5,689 bases of DNA. It comes from Spirochaetaceae bacterium (GTDB lineage: Bacteria; Spirochaetota; Spirochaetia; DSM-27196; SKKC01). Position 1 is the stretch's first letter; each line of letters starts with the position of its first letter. The translations under genes and the position numbers were made by a program. Below are positions 1 to 5,461 of this stretch, piece after piece. The DNA lies in assembly GCA_003554375.1 (NCBI GenBank), contig PWGF01000104.1, forward strand, positions 1-5,689, given 5' to 3'. The notes under the pieces were generated by a model, which had not been told where the DNA came from, searched no databases, and saw nothing but the letters and a program-made list of their open reading frames with translations.

Positions 1-59
1 GATGGTGTGCAGCACGTTGTCGCCGGTCCGGCCGCGGCGGCAACGTGCTGCACACCATC
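1..59. repeat. Perfect 19-bp inverted repeat at window edge
   Basis: Bases 1-19 and 41-59 are exact reverse complements. A further five pairs (21-25 with 35-39) extend the stem past one G-T pair at 20/40, leaving a loop of about nine bases (26-34). No T-run follows on either strand, so it is not a typical intrinsic terminator. The right arm lies inside the apparent reading frame of the transposase fragment, so the left arm looks like an inverted copy of part of that gene. It could be a real inverted duplication left by transposition, or a fold-back artefact if this is a contig end. Confidence 0.85.
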
Positions 60-262
60 TTCGATCGCCACTGTGCCGAGTTCTGCAACGAATACGACCG
101 GGAGTATGCCGCAAGGAATAAAATGCAGCGCCTCGAGCGCATCCGGGACGTCGGCGAACGGACGAACCGCGCTGCGAACCGCTTTCGCCCGCCGAAGAGG
201 AGGTAGACCTCGATGCCCGCAAACGTGGGTGGGTCCGGCTTCCAGCGAACGTGTACATAAGA
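39..262 (+). mobile_element. Degraded IS91-like transposase fragments (tentative)
   Basis: Two pieces in different frames resemble the ends of an IS91-type (Y2, HUH) transposase. The first runs open to the TAG at 204-206 and includes HTIFDRHCAEFCNEYDREYA, then KMQRLERIRDVGER up to about base 165. This recalls the N-terminal helical region that precedes the zinc-binding domain in these enzymes. The second piece, read from base 161, gives EEEVDLDARKRGWVRL then PANVY; this recalls the C-terminal 'xxWARLxxKVYEVDPL' segment found just before the last zinc motif. Neither zinc motif nor the catalytic tyrosines are present, so the element is dead. It sits where the neighbouring ATPase pseudogene loses its 3' end, consistent with insertion there. 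The assignment is by pattern memory only; either piece alone would be weak. Confidence 0.35.
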
Positions 263-278
263 ACACACAGCCAGGAGG

Positions 279-913
279 TGCTTCGACGGCCAGGTCGGTG
301 CCGATGAGGAAATCGACTTCCGCGCCGTGCTGCGTGCGCCGGAAGGTGAGATCCTTTTTCGCGCGCCGGTACGAAAGGTAGCTTCGGAGCTCCATTGCGA
401 TGAAGTGCTCAAATGCCGCGCCGAACTCCGCGGAGTCGGGATGCAGCGTCGTCACGCCGCGCAGGAAGTTCGCGACGCCGGCATCGAAGAAGTAGAACTT
501 TGCGGTTGCAACAGCCTTTCGCTTCTTCGATTCCCGCCAGCGATCGAGCCGGAATCCGACGAACGTATCCGCGAGGATCTCGAAGTACGAGCGTACGGAG
601 CTCGCGGCAAGCCCGGTGTCGTTTGCGACATTAGCGTAGTTCAACTGCTCACCGCTCGAAAGGGCTGCGATCTTCACAAAGCGGGAGAAGTTGGGCACGT
701 GTCGCTCGTCCTGCGAATCTCGCGAGCCATATCCGCGAGTTGCGACGGGTTACGGGAGAGCGACAGGAACACTGCGCTTCTGAGCAGGTTAATGATGGAA
801 CGATCGTCGAAATGGCTCCGTAGAAGGGTTGTCTTCCCGGTGCTGCGGGGACCGAAGAGGAAGATCGATTTCCTCCGCGCAAGCGTGCGCGGGTCGAGGA
901 TGCGCGGATACAT
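279..913 (-). pseudogene. AAA_14/DUF4143-type ATPase, internally deleted and 3'-truncated
   Basis: The N-terminal part starts at ATG 913 and reads MYPRILDPRT, then FLFGPRSTGKTTL with a Walker A loop at residues 21-28 (GPRSTGKT), and stays family-like to about residue 67 (near base 713). The expected Walker B and the rest of the ATPase core are missing. In a different minus frame, from about base 695, the C-terminal half follows: PNFSRFVKIAAL, LNYANVANDTGLAASSVRSY, KFYFFDAGVANFLRG, FEHFIAMELRSYL and GAEVDFLIGTDLAVE. This is the DUF4143 domain with its nuclease-like E-V-D...V-E pattern. Homology stops at about 282, just where the ExK lysine is expected. Intact relatives are about 380 residues, so roughly 200 codons were lost with a frame change at about 700-715. 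The product cannot be a working ATPase. Intact members are poorly understood accessory proteins, some of them thought to be toxin-antitoxin-like or defence-linked. Confidence 0.82.
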
Positions 914-917
914 CATT

Positions 918-923
918 CCTCCT
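918..923 (-). promoter_or_regulatory. Ribosome binding site of the ATPase pseudogene
   Basis: Minus-strand AGGAGG lies four bases before ATG 913 and one base before ATG 916. The spacing and the conserved MYPR beginning favour 913 as the start over the in-frame ATGs at 916, 928 and 955. Confidence 0.6.
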
Positions 924-1057
924 CCCATGGTGCCACCACGTTTCCGCAAATGCAACGGTGACTCTGCGGATTTTGCGTAGAATTCAGCGAAATGGATGCT
1001 GATTTCTGCCCATAAGGGAGGGGGAGATCGACCCTCTACGTCGCAAACGCGTCTGGT

Positions 1058-1068
1058 TGACTAAGTCA
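1058..1068. promoter_or_regulatory. Perfect palindrome TGACTAAGTCA, possible antitoxin operator
   Basis: An 11-base perfect palindrome (TGACT-A-AGTCA) ends 26 bases before the start of the Phd/YefM-type antitoxin. Antitoxins of this class commonly bind palindromes at their own promoter, so an autoregulatory operator is reasonable. A TATAGG at 1072-1077 might serve as a -10 box, but no good -35 stands at the right distance. The role is inferred; only the palindrome is seen. Confidence 0.3.
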
Positions 1069-1094
1069 CACTATAGGACTGCTTTTGGCACACG

Positions 1095-1316
1095 ATGGTA
1101 ATCAATGTGCACGAGGCGAAAACGAAGTTTTCCGCGCTGCTCGAACGGGCGCACCGCGGCGAGGAGATAATCGTGGCGAAGGCCGGAAAGCCGTACGCAC
1201 GGCTGGTGCCGCTCGAACCGCCGCGAGAGCGAATTCCGGGTCGATACCGCGACGAGATCCCCAACTCGTTCTTTGAGCCGCTGCCCGAGGATGAGCTGGC
1301 GAAGTGGGAAGCATGA
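1095..1316 (+). CDS. Phd/YefM-family (VapB-type) antitoxin
   Basis: The 73-residue product is full length for this antitoxin family. It begins MVINVHEAKTKFSALLERA, the family's DNA-binding N-terminal fold, followed by GEEIIVAKAGKPYARLVPL, a hallmark strand-turn segment. The C-terminal tail FFEPLPEDELAKWEA is the toxin-wrapping region seen in partners of PIN toxins. It normally neutralises the toxin by binding its active site and represses the operon. It overlaps the downstream toxin start by four bases (ATGA at 1313-1316), the usual translational coupling. The toxin is truncated, so this antitoxin is now an orphan; it could still act on related toxins elsewhere or simply be decaying. No strong ribosome binding site is visible before ATG 1095. 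Confidence 0.9.
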   Translation: MVINVHEAKTKFSALLERAHRGEEIIVAKAGKPYARLVPLEPPRERIPGRYRDEIPNSFFEPLPEDELAKWEA

Positions 1317-1495
1317 GGCTTCTCCTCGACACGCACGCTCTGCTGTTCCGGTGGGCCACCCCCGACCGCCTGCCCGCTCGTGTGGAGCCACTTCTCCGGG
1401 ACCCCGCCAACCAGTGCTTCGTGAGTGCCGCAAGCGGCTGGGAAATTGCGACGAAGCATCGAATCGGGACTTTTCCGGCGGAGCACTCGGCATAA
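1313..1495 (+). pseudogene. VapC-like PIN toxin, C-terminally truncated
   Basis: The frame starts MRLLLDTHALLFRW with the first catalytic aspartate at D6, and carries CFVSAASGWEIATKHRIGTF with the conserved glutamate at E44 before the conserved W/K/R-rich helix. These are typical of PIN-domain RNases that cleave tRNA or rRNA. Relatives are about 125-130 residues, but this one stops at residue 60 (TAA 1493-1495). It therefore lacks the two C-terminal catalytic aspartates of the PIN fold and should be inactive. Homology ends near 1480, and the next few bases run into the 3' end of a second, opposing PIN gene, so the rest was deleted, not frameshifted. The start overlaps the antitoxin stop (ATGA), which fixes ATG 1313. 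Confidence 0.88.
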
Positions 1496-1504
1496 GTTCT
1501 ATAT

Positions 1505-1908
1505 CTATACAGACAACTCCGTGGCATCTCGCAGACCGAGATGCTCGGTGAAGGGCACGAACTCGCGGTCGCTGAACAGGAGTGGGAGAGCGTGCTCGAA
1601 GCAGTACGTCGCGATGACTGCATCGACAGTCTTGCGGACCGTTATCCCCGTCTTGCGCAATGAGCGGAAATTGGATGCTGCGTTCAGCGCGATCTCCGGA
1701 TCGCACGGAGCGCGAACTTCCAGCTCGAGGAGGAGCCATTTCGCGGTGCGGAATCACGGTCGTGTCTGAAACACTGCAACACCTCGGCAAGTATCAGATC
1801 TCCGACTAGCACGACTGTGGAGGACAACAAATCGTCGAGCGCATCCGTTGTCGAGGTGCGTTGACCGTTGAAGTAGTCGACCCACACGGTCGTGTCGACG
1901 AGAACCAT
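1505..1908 (-). pseudogene. VapC-like PIN toxin with single-base frameshift
   Basis: From ATG 1908 the frame reads MVLVDTTVWVDYFNG and GDLILAEVLQCFRHDRD, typical VapC sequence. Near bases 1753-1755 it slips; the next minus frame continues without a gap as FRTAKWLLLELEVRA, NFRSLRKTGITVRKTVDAVIA, LPLLFSDREFVPFTEHLGLR and stops at TAG 1505-1507. Restoring one base gives a 134-residue protein, the normal length, with all four catalytic acids of a PIN RNase: D5, E42, D96 and D114. The break looks like one lost base in a GAx-TTC codon pair. The change is either a recent inactivating mutation or a sequencing error. A toxin without its antitoxin (only a stub of which remains) would be expected to be under pressure to be inactive, which fits a real mutation. 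Confidence 0.9.
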
Positions 1909-1958
1909 CAGGTCGTCCTCAAGCGATCGAGATCACCCTCCCATTGAAGCTTCCCCCG
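1908..1958 (-). pseudogene. C-terminal stub of VapB-type antitoxin
   Basis: Directly upstream of the frameshifted toxin, and overlapping its ATG by one base (TGATG), the minus strand reads RGKLQWEGDLDRLRTT and then TGA (1910-1908). The 'GKLxWEGDLDxLR' ending is characteristic of VapB antitoxins paired with this VapC type. Beyond about base 1958 the similarity stops and the frame soon hits TAA, so the DNA-binding N-terminal domain is gone. The lost part lies where the methyltransferase-HNH gene and its short upstream stretch now sit. Confidence 0.7.
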
Positions 1959-2010
1959 ATTCGGAGCAGTTGCTCGAACAGAGAATGGCCGTTACGCTCA
2001 CGATACGGAT

Positions 2011-3651
2011 ATGGACGGGGCGACCATCGCTTCTTACAATCGCCATGCCTCACGACTAGCCGAGCGCTACGAAGGCGCCGACGGCGGCGTTGAGCGATTC
2101 TTTCCACTCCTGTTCCAGAAAGGTCAGTCGGTGGTGGATATCGGCGCCGGATCCGGTCGGGATATGTCACGCCTCGCCCAACTCGGCTGCGATGTCTGGG
2201 GTATCGAACCCGCGCAACGGTTGCGGCAGGAAGCGATAAGCAGACACTCCGAGTTCGCTGAGCGACTGCTCTCGGGTTCGCTACCGGACGATCTCGCCGC
2301 GCTGTCCGGAAGCACGTTCGACGGTGTCTGTTTGAGCGCTGTGTTGATGCATATTCCCGATGCCGAACTCTTCGATACGGGGCTTGCGATACGGTCGATT
2401 ATCAAACAGGGCGGACTTCTGCTTGTTTCGGTATGCACCGCTCGGGACGGAATAGACCCGGAGTCTGATCGCGATGAGCTGGGTAGGTTCTTTCGGATTC
2501 GTCCCGTCGAGGATGTGCAGCTTCTCTTTGAACGACTTGGCTTTTCTACCGAGAGCACGTGGTTATCGAACGACTCCCTGGGGCGACCCGATGTCGAATG
2601 GGCGACCATCATTCTGCGCTATCGTGGCGCGGCACCGCGACCGATCGATCGCGTGGAGTCGATCATAAACCGTGATCGCAAGACGGCCACCTACAAGTTT
2701 GCACTGCTGCGCGCCCTTTCGGAGATCGCAACGACAAGCCCGGCGATAGTCTCGAGACGGCCGGATGGAACGGTCGCGGTCCCTCTTGAAGCCGTCAGCG
2801 AACTGTGGATTCGATACTACTGGCCCTTCGTCGCGCACGCCCAATACATACCACAGACATTCGGGAAGGGGCGGATCGCGTTCTACGAACAACTCCGGGA
2901 GATGGCCCGATTGTTCGAACAAGCGAACGGGCTGGCGGGATTCGTCTCGTCGAGTACAGCGCCCGATCTGGATCCGCGAATCGGGAAGAAGGTTCGATCG
3001 CTTCGAAAAAAGGTGGGTGAGACGATTGTAAAGGGACCGGTCACCTATGCCGGTTCCGATGAGTTCTCGTACGCGAACGGCGAGATCTTCGTTCAAAGCG
3101 ACCTCTGGCGCGAGCTCGTGCTGATGGGCCACTGGATATCGGACTCCATAGTGCTGCGCTGGGCCGAGCTTACCAGCGAGAAGACGGATGAGCAGTTCAA
3201 GTCCAGCTTCATTATTGATTTGTTGATCCAGTCGACCGAAGAAACACGGATGGATTCCGGAGTTCGAGCTCTCTACCGGTCGCGTTCCGATCTCGTGTGC
3301 GCATGGAGTGGAAAGCGGCTATCGCAAGATTTCGATGTCGATCACATCATTCCCTTTTCGGTCCGGCATGACTCATCGATCTGGAATCTGGTGCCGGCCG
3401 CGAAGGACGTGAATGCCAGTAAGAGCGATAAGCTCCCCACTATTGAGGCGCTTGCCGGTGCTGAAGGTCGACTGGTCGACGAATGGAGACATCTCCGGGA
3501 CTGGAACGCGCGACGCTTCGATGCGGACGCCCACAAACTGCTACCCGGTGCCACACAGCAGAAAAATTGGGAGGAGCGTCTCTTCAGAGCCCTTGTCCAA
3601 ACGATCGAATACACCGCGACCCTGCGCGACGTGGAGCGCTGGGCGGGGTAG
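2011..3651 (+). CDS. SAM methyltransferase-HNH endonuclease fusion protein
   Basis: The 546-residue protein is intact. Residues 1-205 form a class I SAM-dependent methyltransferase: motif I VVDIGAGSGRD (41-51), an acidic motif II residue in WGIEPA (E66), a motif IV-like segment DGVCLSAVLMHI (104-115) and GGLLLVS (134-140). No DPPY/NPPY or PC motif of DNA methylases is seen, so it resembles small-molecule or protein methylases more than base methylases. Residues about 218-400 are unassigned; they include RKTATYKFALLRALSEIA and SELWIRYYWPF, which I recall from other multidomain proteins beside nuclease or methylase domains. Residues 419-475 are an HNH nuclease: VCAWSGKRL, FDVDHIIPFS (D444-H445), IWNLVPA (N459) and VNASKSDKLP (N468). 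No signal peptide or membrane segment is seen. It likely acts on nucleic acid in the cytoplasm; a defence role is inference. No clear Shine-Dalgarno precedes ATG 2011, but the family-like start IASYNRHASRLAERY supports it. TTGCTC (1970) and TACGCT (1993), 17 bases apart, are a weak promoter guess that would give a very short leader. Confidence 0.85.
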   Translation: MDGATIASYNRHASRLAERYEGADGGVERFFPLLFQKGQSVVDIGAGSGRDMSRLAQLGCDVWGIEPAQRLRQEAISRHSEFAERLLSGSLPDDLAALSGSTFDGVCLSAVLMHIPDAELFDTGLAIRSIIKQGGLLLVSVCTARDGIDPESDRDELGRFFRIRPVEDVQLLFERLGFSTESTWLSNDSLGRPDVEWATIILRYRGAAPRPIDRVESIINRDRKTATYKFALLRALSEIATTSPAIVSRRPDGTVAVPLEAVSELWIRYYWPFVAHAQYIPQTFGKGRIAFYEQLREMARLFEQANGLAGFVSSSTAPDLDPRIGKKVRSLRKKVGETIVKGPVTYAGSDEFSYANGEIFVQSDLWRELVLMGHWISDSIVLRWAELTSEKTDEQFKSSFIIDLLIQSTEETRMDSGVRALYRSRSDLVCAWSGKRLSQDFDVDHIIPFSVRHDSSIWNLVPAAKDVNASKSDKLPTIEALAGAEGRLVDEWRHLRDWNARRFDADAHKLLPGATQQKNWEERLFRALVQTIEYTATLRDVERWAG

Positions 3652-3710
3652 CTGCGTGCCGCCGGGAGCGAGCACGCGCGCGATGGAGAAAAACAGCGCC
3701 CGCAATTGCG

Positions 3711-3732
3711 CGGAATCCTGCCGGCGATTCCG
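3711..3732. repeat. Inverted repeat between convergent genes
   Basis: CGGAATC (3711-3717) and GATTCCG (3726-3732) are perfect 7-bp arms around an 8-base loop. No T-run follows directly on the plus strand; on the minus strand a TTTTT run lies about 20 bases further on. It may be a weak terminator for either converging transcript. Confidence 0.3.
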
Positions 3733-3753
3733 GAATAAGGAGGGGTGAAGCTC

Positions 3754-3777
3754 CTGAAGCAGGCGGTTCAGCTTCAG
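3754..3777. repeat. Second small inverted repeat in the convergent gap
   Basis: CTGAAGC (3754-3760) and GCTTCAG (3771-3777) are perfect 7-bp arms around a 10-base loop. There is no U-tract, so a terminator role is only suggested by its position between two converging genes. Confidence 0.25.
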
Positions 3778-3859
3778 AAGGTCATGAACGAACGGGACCT
3801 TGCGATGATACGATGCCCTCGATCGTCCACGGGTGATACCGGCGGCAGTCCTCCCGGTC

Positions 3860-4906
3860 CTACAGCTCGATTGCGGACAGGTCCGGAATCGAGGAGTCGA
3901 GGGGGATTGTGTCCAGGTTCTGGGCGCCGAGCTTGAGGAGCTCGTAGCGGATTCTGGCGAGCGGGAGCTCCGGATCGTCCGCGGCTACCTGGACGGTGTA
4001 CTCGCTGTAGCGCTCGCCGGTGCTCTTGGTGGGCTCGTTTCCGTAGAGCCGGTGCTTGGTGAGGTATGCCTCGACCTCCGCCGCGCGCGATGACTCCACG
4101 TTGAAGGCGAGGAGCACCTTGTTCTCCGCGTTGATGCAGCCGTAGAGGTTGAGAAGGAACATCCGCAGGAGCTCCTTCTTCTCCGGATCCCCGAGCAATG
4201 CGGGAGCTGCCCAGATGCTCGTCTCGGAGCGGATGATCTCGTCCACGATCTTGAGGCCGTAGTTCCGCAGCGCACTTCCCGACTGCGTAATTTCCACGCC
4301 GAAGTCCGCGCCGCCGTTTTTAATTTTGGACTCGGTCTTTCCCCACGTCTCATAGATAACGATCCCGGAGTCGATCTTGGGAGGCGACTTGTACTTCTGA
4401 ACCGAGAAGCGCGCGTACGCGTCGAGCTTTCCGATGCGCTTCAGAGCTTCCCGCGCCCAGCCAAGCGCGATATAGGGCATCTCCGAGACGAGCACCAGGC
4501 GGCTCCGTTCGGCAGTGAGGCGCCGGAGGTAGTCGTCGATGGTGTCTTCGGGACAGGCGCTGTCGATAATGCCGACGATCCGGACGCCGCCGCGGTGGAG
4601 CGACATGATGCGGGAGAGCTCGATGGGCGTATCGTACTCGAGCTCGAGCTCGAGCCGGCGCTCCTCGATCCAGTCGTCGCCGGCGATGGCGACATCGAGC
4701 TCCTCGAGCGCGAGCTGCGAGCCGAACTCCTGCGGGCGCCCGTCCCCCCCGTAGAGGAAATCGACGCTCGTAAAGCGCGAGGGGCCACCCGACTCGTATC
4801 CGCGCGTCTTGAAGCCGGCGCGCTCGAGCAGATCCACCAGGTTGCCGCCACGGTTGGGGTCGGCAAGCGAGCCCGCGGGCATGCCGATAGTGAGCTGATT
4901 CTGCAT
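3860..4906 (-). CDS. hisG: ATP phosphoribosyltransferase HisG
   Basis: HisG joins ATP and PRPP to make phosphoribosyl-ATP, the committed first step of histidine synthesis in the cytoplasm. From ATG 4906 the product has 348 residues, longer than the usual 290-300 of the long form. It begins LTIGMPAGSLADPNRGGNL (5-23), where canonical enzymes read PKGRL, then ELDVAIAGDDWI (69-80), the 'DxGIxGxD' segment. The PRPP-binding region is ADFGVEITQSGSALRNYGL (200-218), followed by SETSIWA. Residues about 262-342 (KVLLAFNV through LGAQNLDTIPLDSSI) match the C-terminal HisG_C regulatory domain, which binds histidine for feedback inhibition, so no HisZ partner should be needed. An in-frame ATG at 5110 lies inside hisI and is not the start; GAGGAGT at 4911-4917 places it at 4906. 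It follows hisI with a 2-base gap, so the two are co-translated. The altered PAGSL start looks like a lineage variant, not damage. Confidence 0.93.
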   Translation of the reverse strand: MQNQLTIGMPAGSLADPNRGGNLVDLLERAGFKTRGYESGGPSRFTSVDFLYGGDGRPQEFGSQLALEELDVAIAGDDWIEERRLELELEYDTPIELSRIMSLHRGGVRIVGIIDSACPEDTIDDYLRRLTAERSRLVLVSEMPYIALGWAREALKRIGKLDAYARFSVQKYKSPPKIDSGIVIYETWGKTESKIKNGGADFGVEITQSGSALRNYGLKIVDEIIRSETSIWAAPALLGDPEKKELLRMFLLNLYGCINAENKVLLAFNVESSRAAEVEAYLTKHRLYGNEPTKSTGERYSEYTVQVAADDPELPLARIRYELLKLGAQNLDTIPLDSSIPDLSAIEL

Positions 4907-4908
4907 GG

Positions 4909-5298
4909 TTACTCCTCGATGAAGCTGAGCGTGCCGTCTTGGTTTATCGCCCGGTAGTAACAGGAGCTGTACGGGGAGCCGTCGTTTTTCTTGGCGTGGC
5001 ACGCCCCCTTCCCTTGCGGGGTCACGAGGTAAATGAGCGAGTTCTGATCGCAGTTGATTCGGATCTCCTGGATTTTGAGCGTGTCGCCGGAGGTCATCCC
5101 CTTTTTCCACAGCTCCCCGCGGCTCCGGCTCCAGTACGTGGCGAGCCCGCTCCGGCGCGTCTCCTCAAACGCTTCCTTGTTGGCGAACGCAAGGATCAGC
5201 ACCTCCTTGGTGCGGGCGTCCTGCGTCACCACGGGAACGAGGGCGGTTCCGTCCTCTCCGAAATCCAGCAGCAACTGATCCGTGTATTCCTTCTTCAT
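4909..5298 (-). CDS. hisI: Phosphoribosyl-AMP cyclohydrolase HisI
   Basis: HisI opens the purine ring of phosphoribosyl-AMP, step 3 of histidine synthesis. The 129-residue product carries the family motifs in order: VLILAFANKEAF (33-44), TYWSRSRGELWKKGMTSGD (54-72), INCDQNSLIYLV (81-92) and GKGACHAKKNDGSPYSSCYY (96-115). The three zinc-binding cysteines are present as C83, C100 and C113, but the last two are 13 apart instead of the usual 7 because the loop has six extra residues. In the common DCDxD magnesium motif the outer aspartates are replaced by asparagine (N82, N86). No HisE (step 2) domain is fused, so that activity must be encoded elsewhere. ATG 5298 is preceded by AGGGAGAG. Its TAA lies two bases before the hisG ATG, and the hisG ribosome binding site is inside its last codons, indicating a hisI-hisG operon. 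Confidence 0.94.
   Translation of the reverse strand: MKKEYTDQLLLDFGEDGTALVPVVTQDARTKEVLILAFANKEAFEETRRSGLATYWSRSRGELWKKGMTSGDTLKIQEIRINCDQNSLIYLVTPQGKGACHAKKNDGSPYSSCYYRAINQDGTLSFIEE
4911..4917 (-). promoter_or_regulatory. hisG ribosome binding site inside hisI
   Basis: Minus-strand GAGGAGT lies four bases before the hisG ATG (4906) and overlaps the last hisI codons. It decides the hisG start and implies coupled translation. Confidence 0.75.
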
Positions 5299-5302
5299 CT
5301 GC

Positions 5303-5309
5303 TCTCCCT
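5303..5309 (-). promoter_or_regulatory. hisI ribosome binding site
   Basis: Minus-strand AGGGAGA lies four bases before ATG 5298. A TTGACG lies just upstream (about 5318-5323), but no -10 box is found at the right spacing, so the hisI promoter is not located. Confidence 0.6.
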
Positions 5310-5323
5310 TTCATTTACGTCAA

Positions 5324-5461
5324 GCGTAGGGCGCCCTGCCCCACCCGCCGCCGCGGCGGCGCCGGCGCGGCCCCGAGCCGCACCAGGGTACCCGGCGGAC
5401 TACGCGGCGACTACGCAAGGAGTACCACAACACGGGCGAGACGTCGAGGCGGTGGCGGGCC
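5324..5461. other. Very GC-rich region upstream of hisI, no gene seen
   Basis: The stretch is dominated by G and C, with a perfect 16-base palindrome CGCCGCCGCGGCGGCG at 5346-5361 and a direct repeat of GACTACGC at 5398 and 5409. Open frames run through it, but at this base composition that is expected by chance. No start with a ribosome binding site and no recognisable protein was found. It should contain the hisI promoter, which I could not place. Confidence 0.5.

Larger units (their letters stand above)
3652..3859. other. Convergent intergenic gap, no supported gene
   Basis: This 208-base stretch separates the stop of the HNH fusion from the stop of hisG. It holds the two small inverted repeats listed separately and a 10-base palindrome CGCAATTGCG at 3701-3710. 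Short open stretches exist on both strands: a GTG-started frame at 3745 on the plus strand, and a helical-looking minus frame from about 3800 to 3655. Neither has a convincing family match or initiation signal. It may contain a degraded gene end, but nothing can be assigned. Confidence 0.5.

Noticed and set aside
327..980. 217-residue plus-strand frame opposite the ATPase
   Set aside because: The opposite strand carries clear Walker A and DUF4143 motifs; the plus frame shows no recognisable motif.
1071..1790. Long minus-strand open frame across both toxin loci
   Set aside because: It is an antisense or out-of-frame shadow; the true protein signals are the antitoxin, the PIN toxin pieces and the frameshifted toxin.
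3655..3830. Minus-strand open stretch with HDLLKLNRLLQELHPSLF and FFSIARVLAPGG, looking like a helical protein
   Set aside because: No start, no ribosome binding site and no family match; GC bias alone can keep such a frame open.
3745..3936. GTG-started plus-strand frame beginning KLLKQAVQLQKVMNERDLA after AAGGAGG, briefly recalling YbaB-type proteins
   Set aside because: The AAGGAGG is only one base from the GTG, the similarity ends after about 20 residues, and the frame then runs antisense through hisG.
4637..4654. GAGCTC-type palindromic repeat
   Set aside because: It is explained by the coding sequence of the LELELEY segment of HisG.
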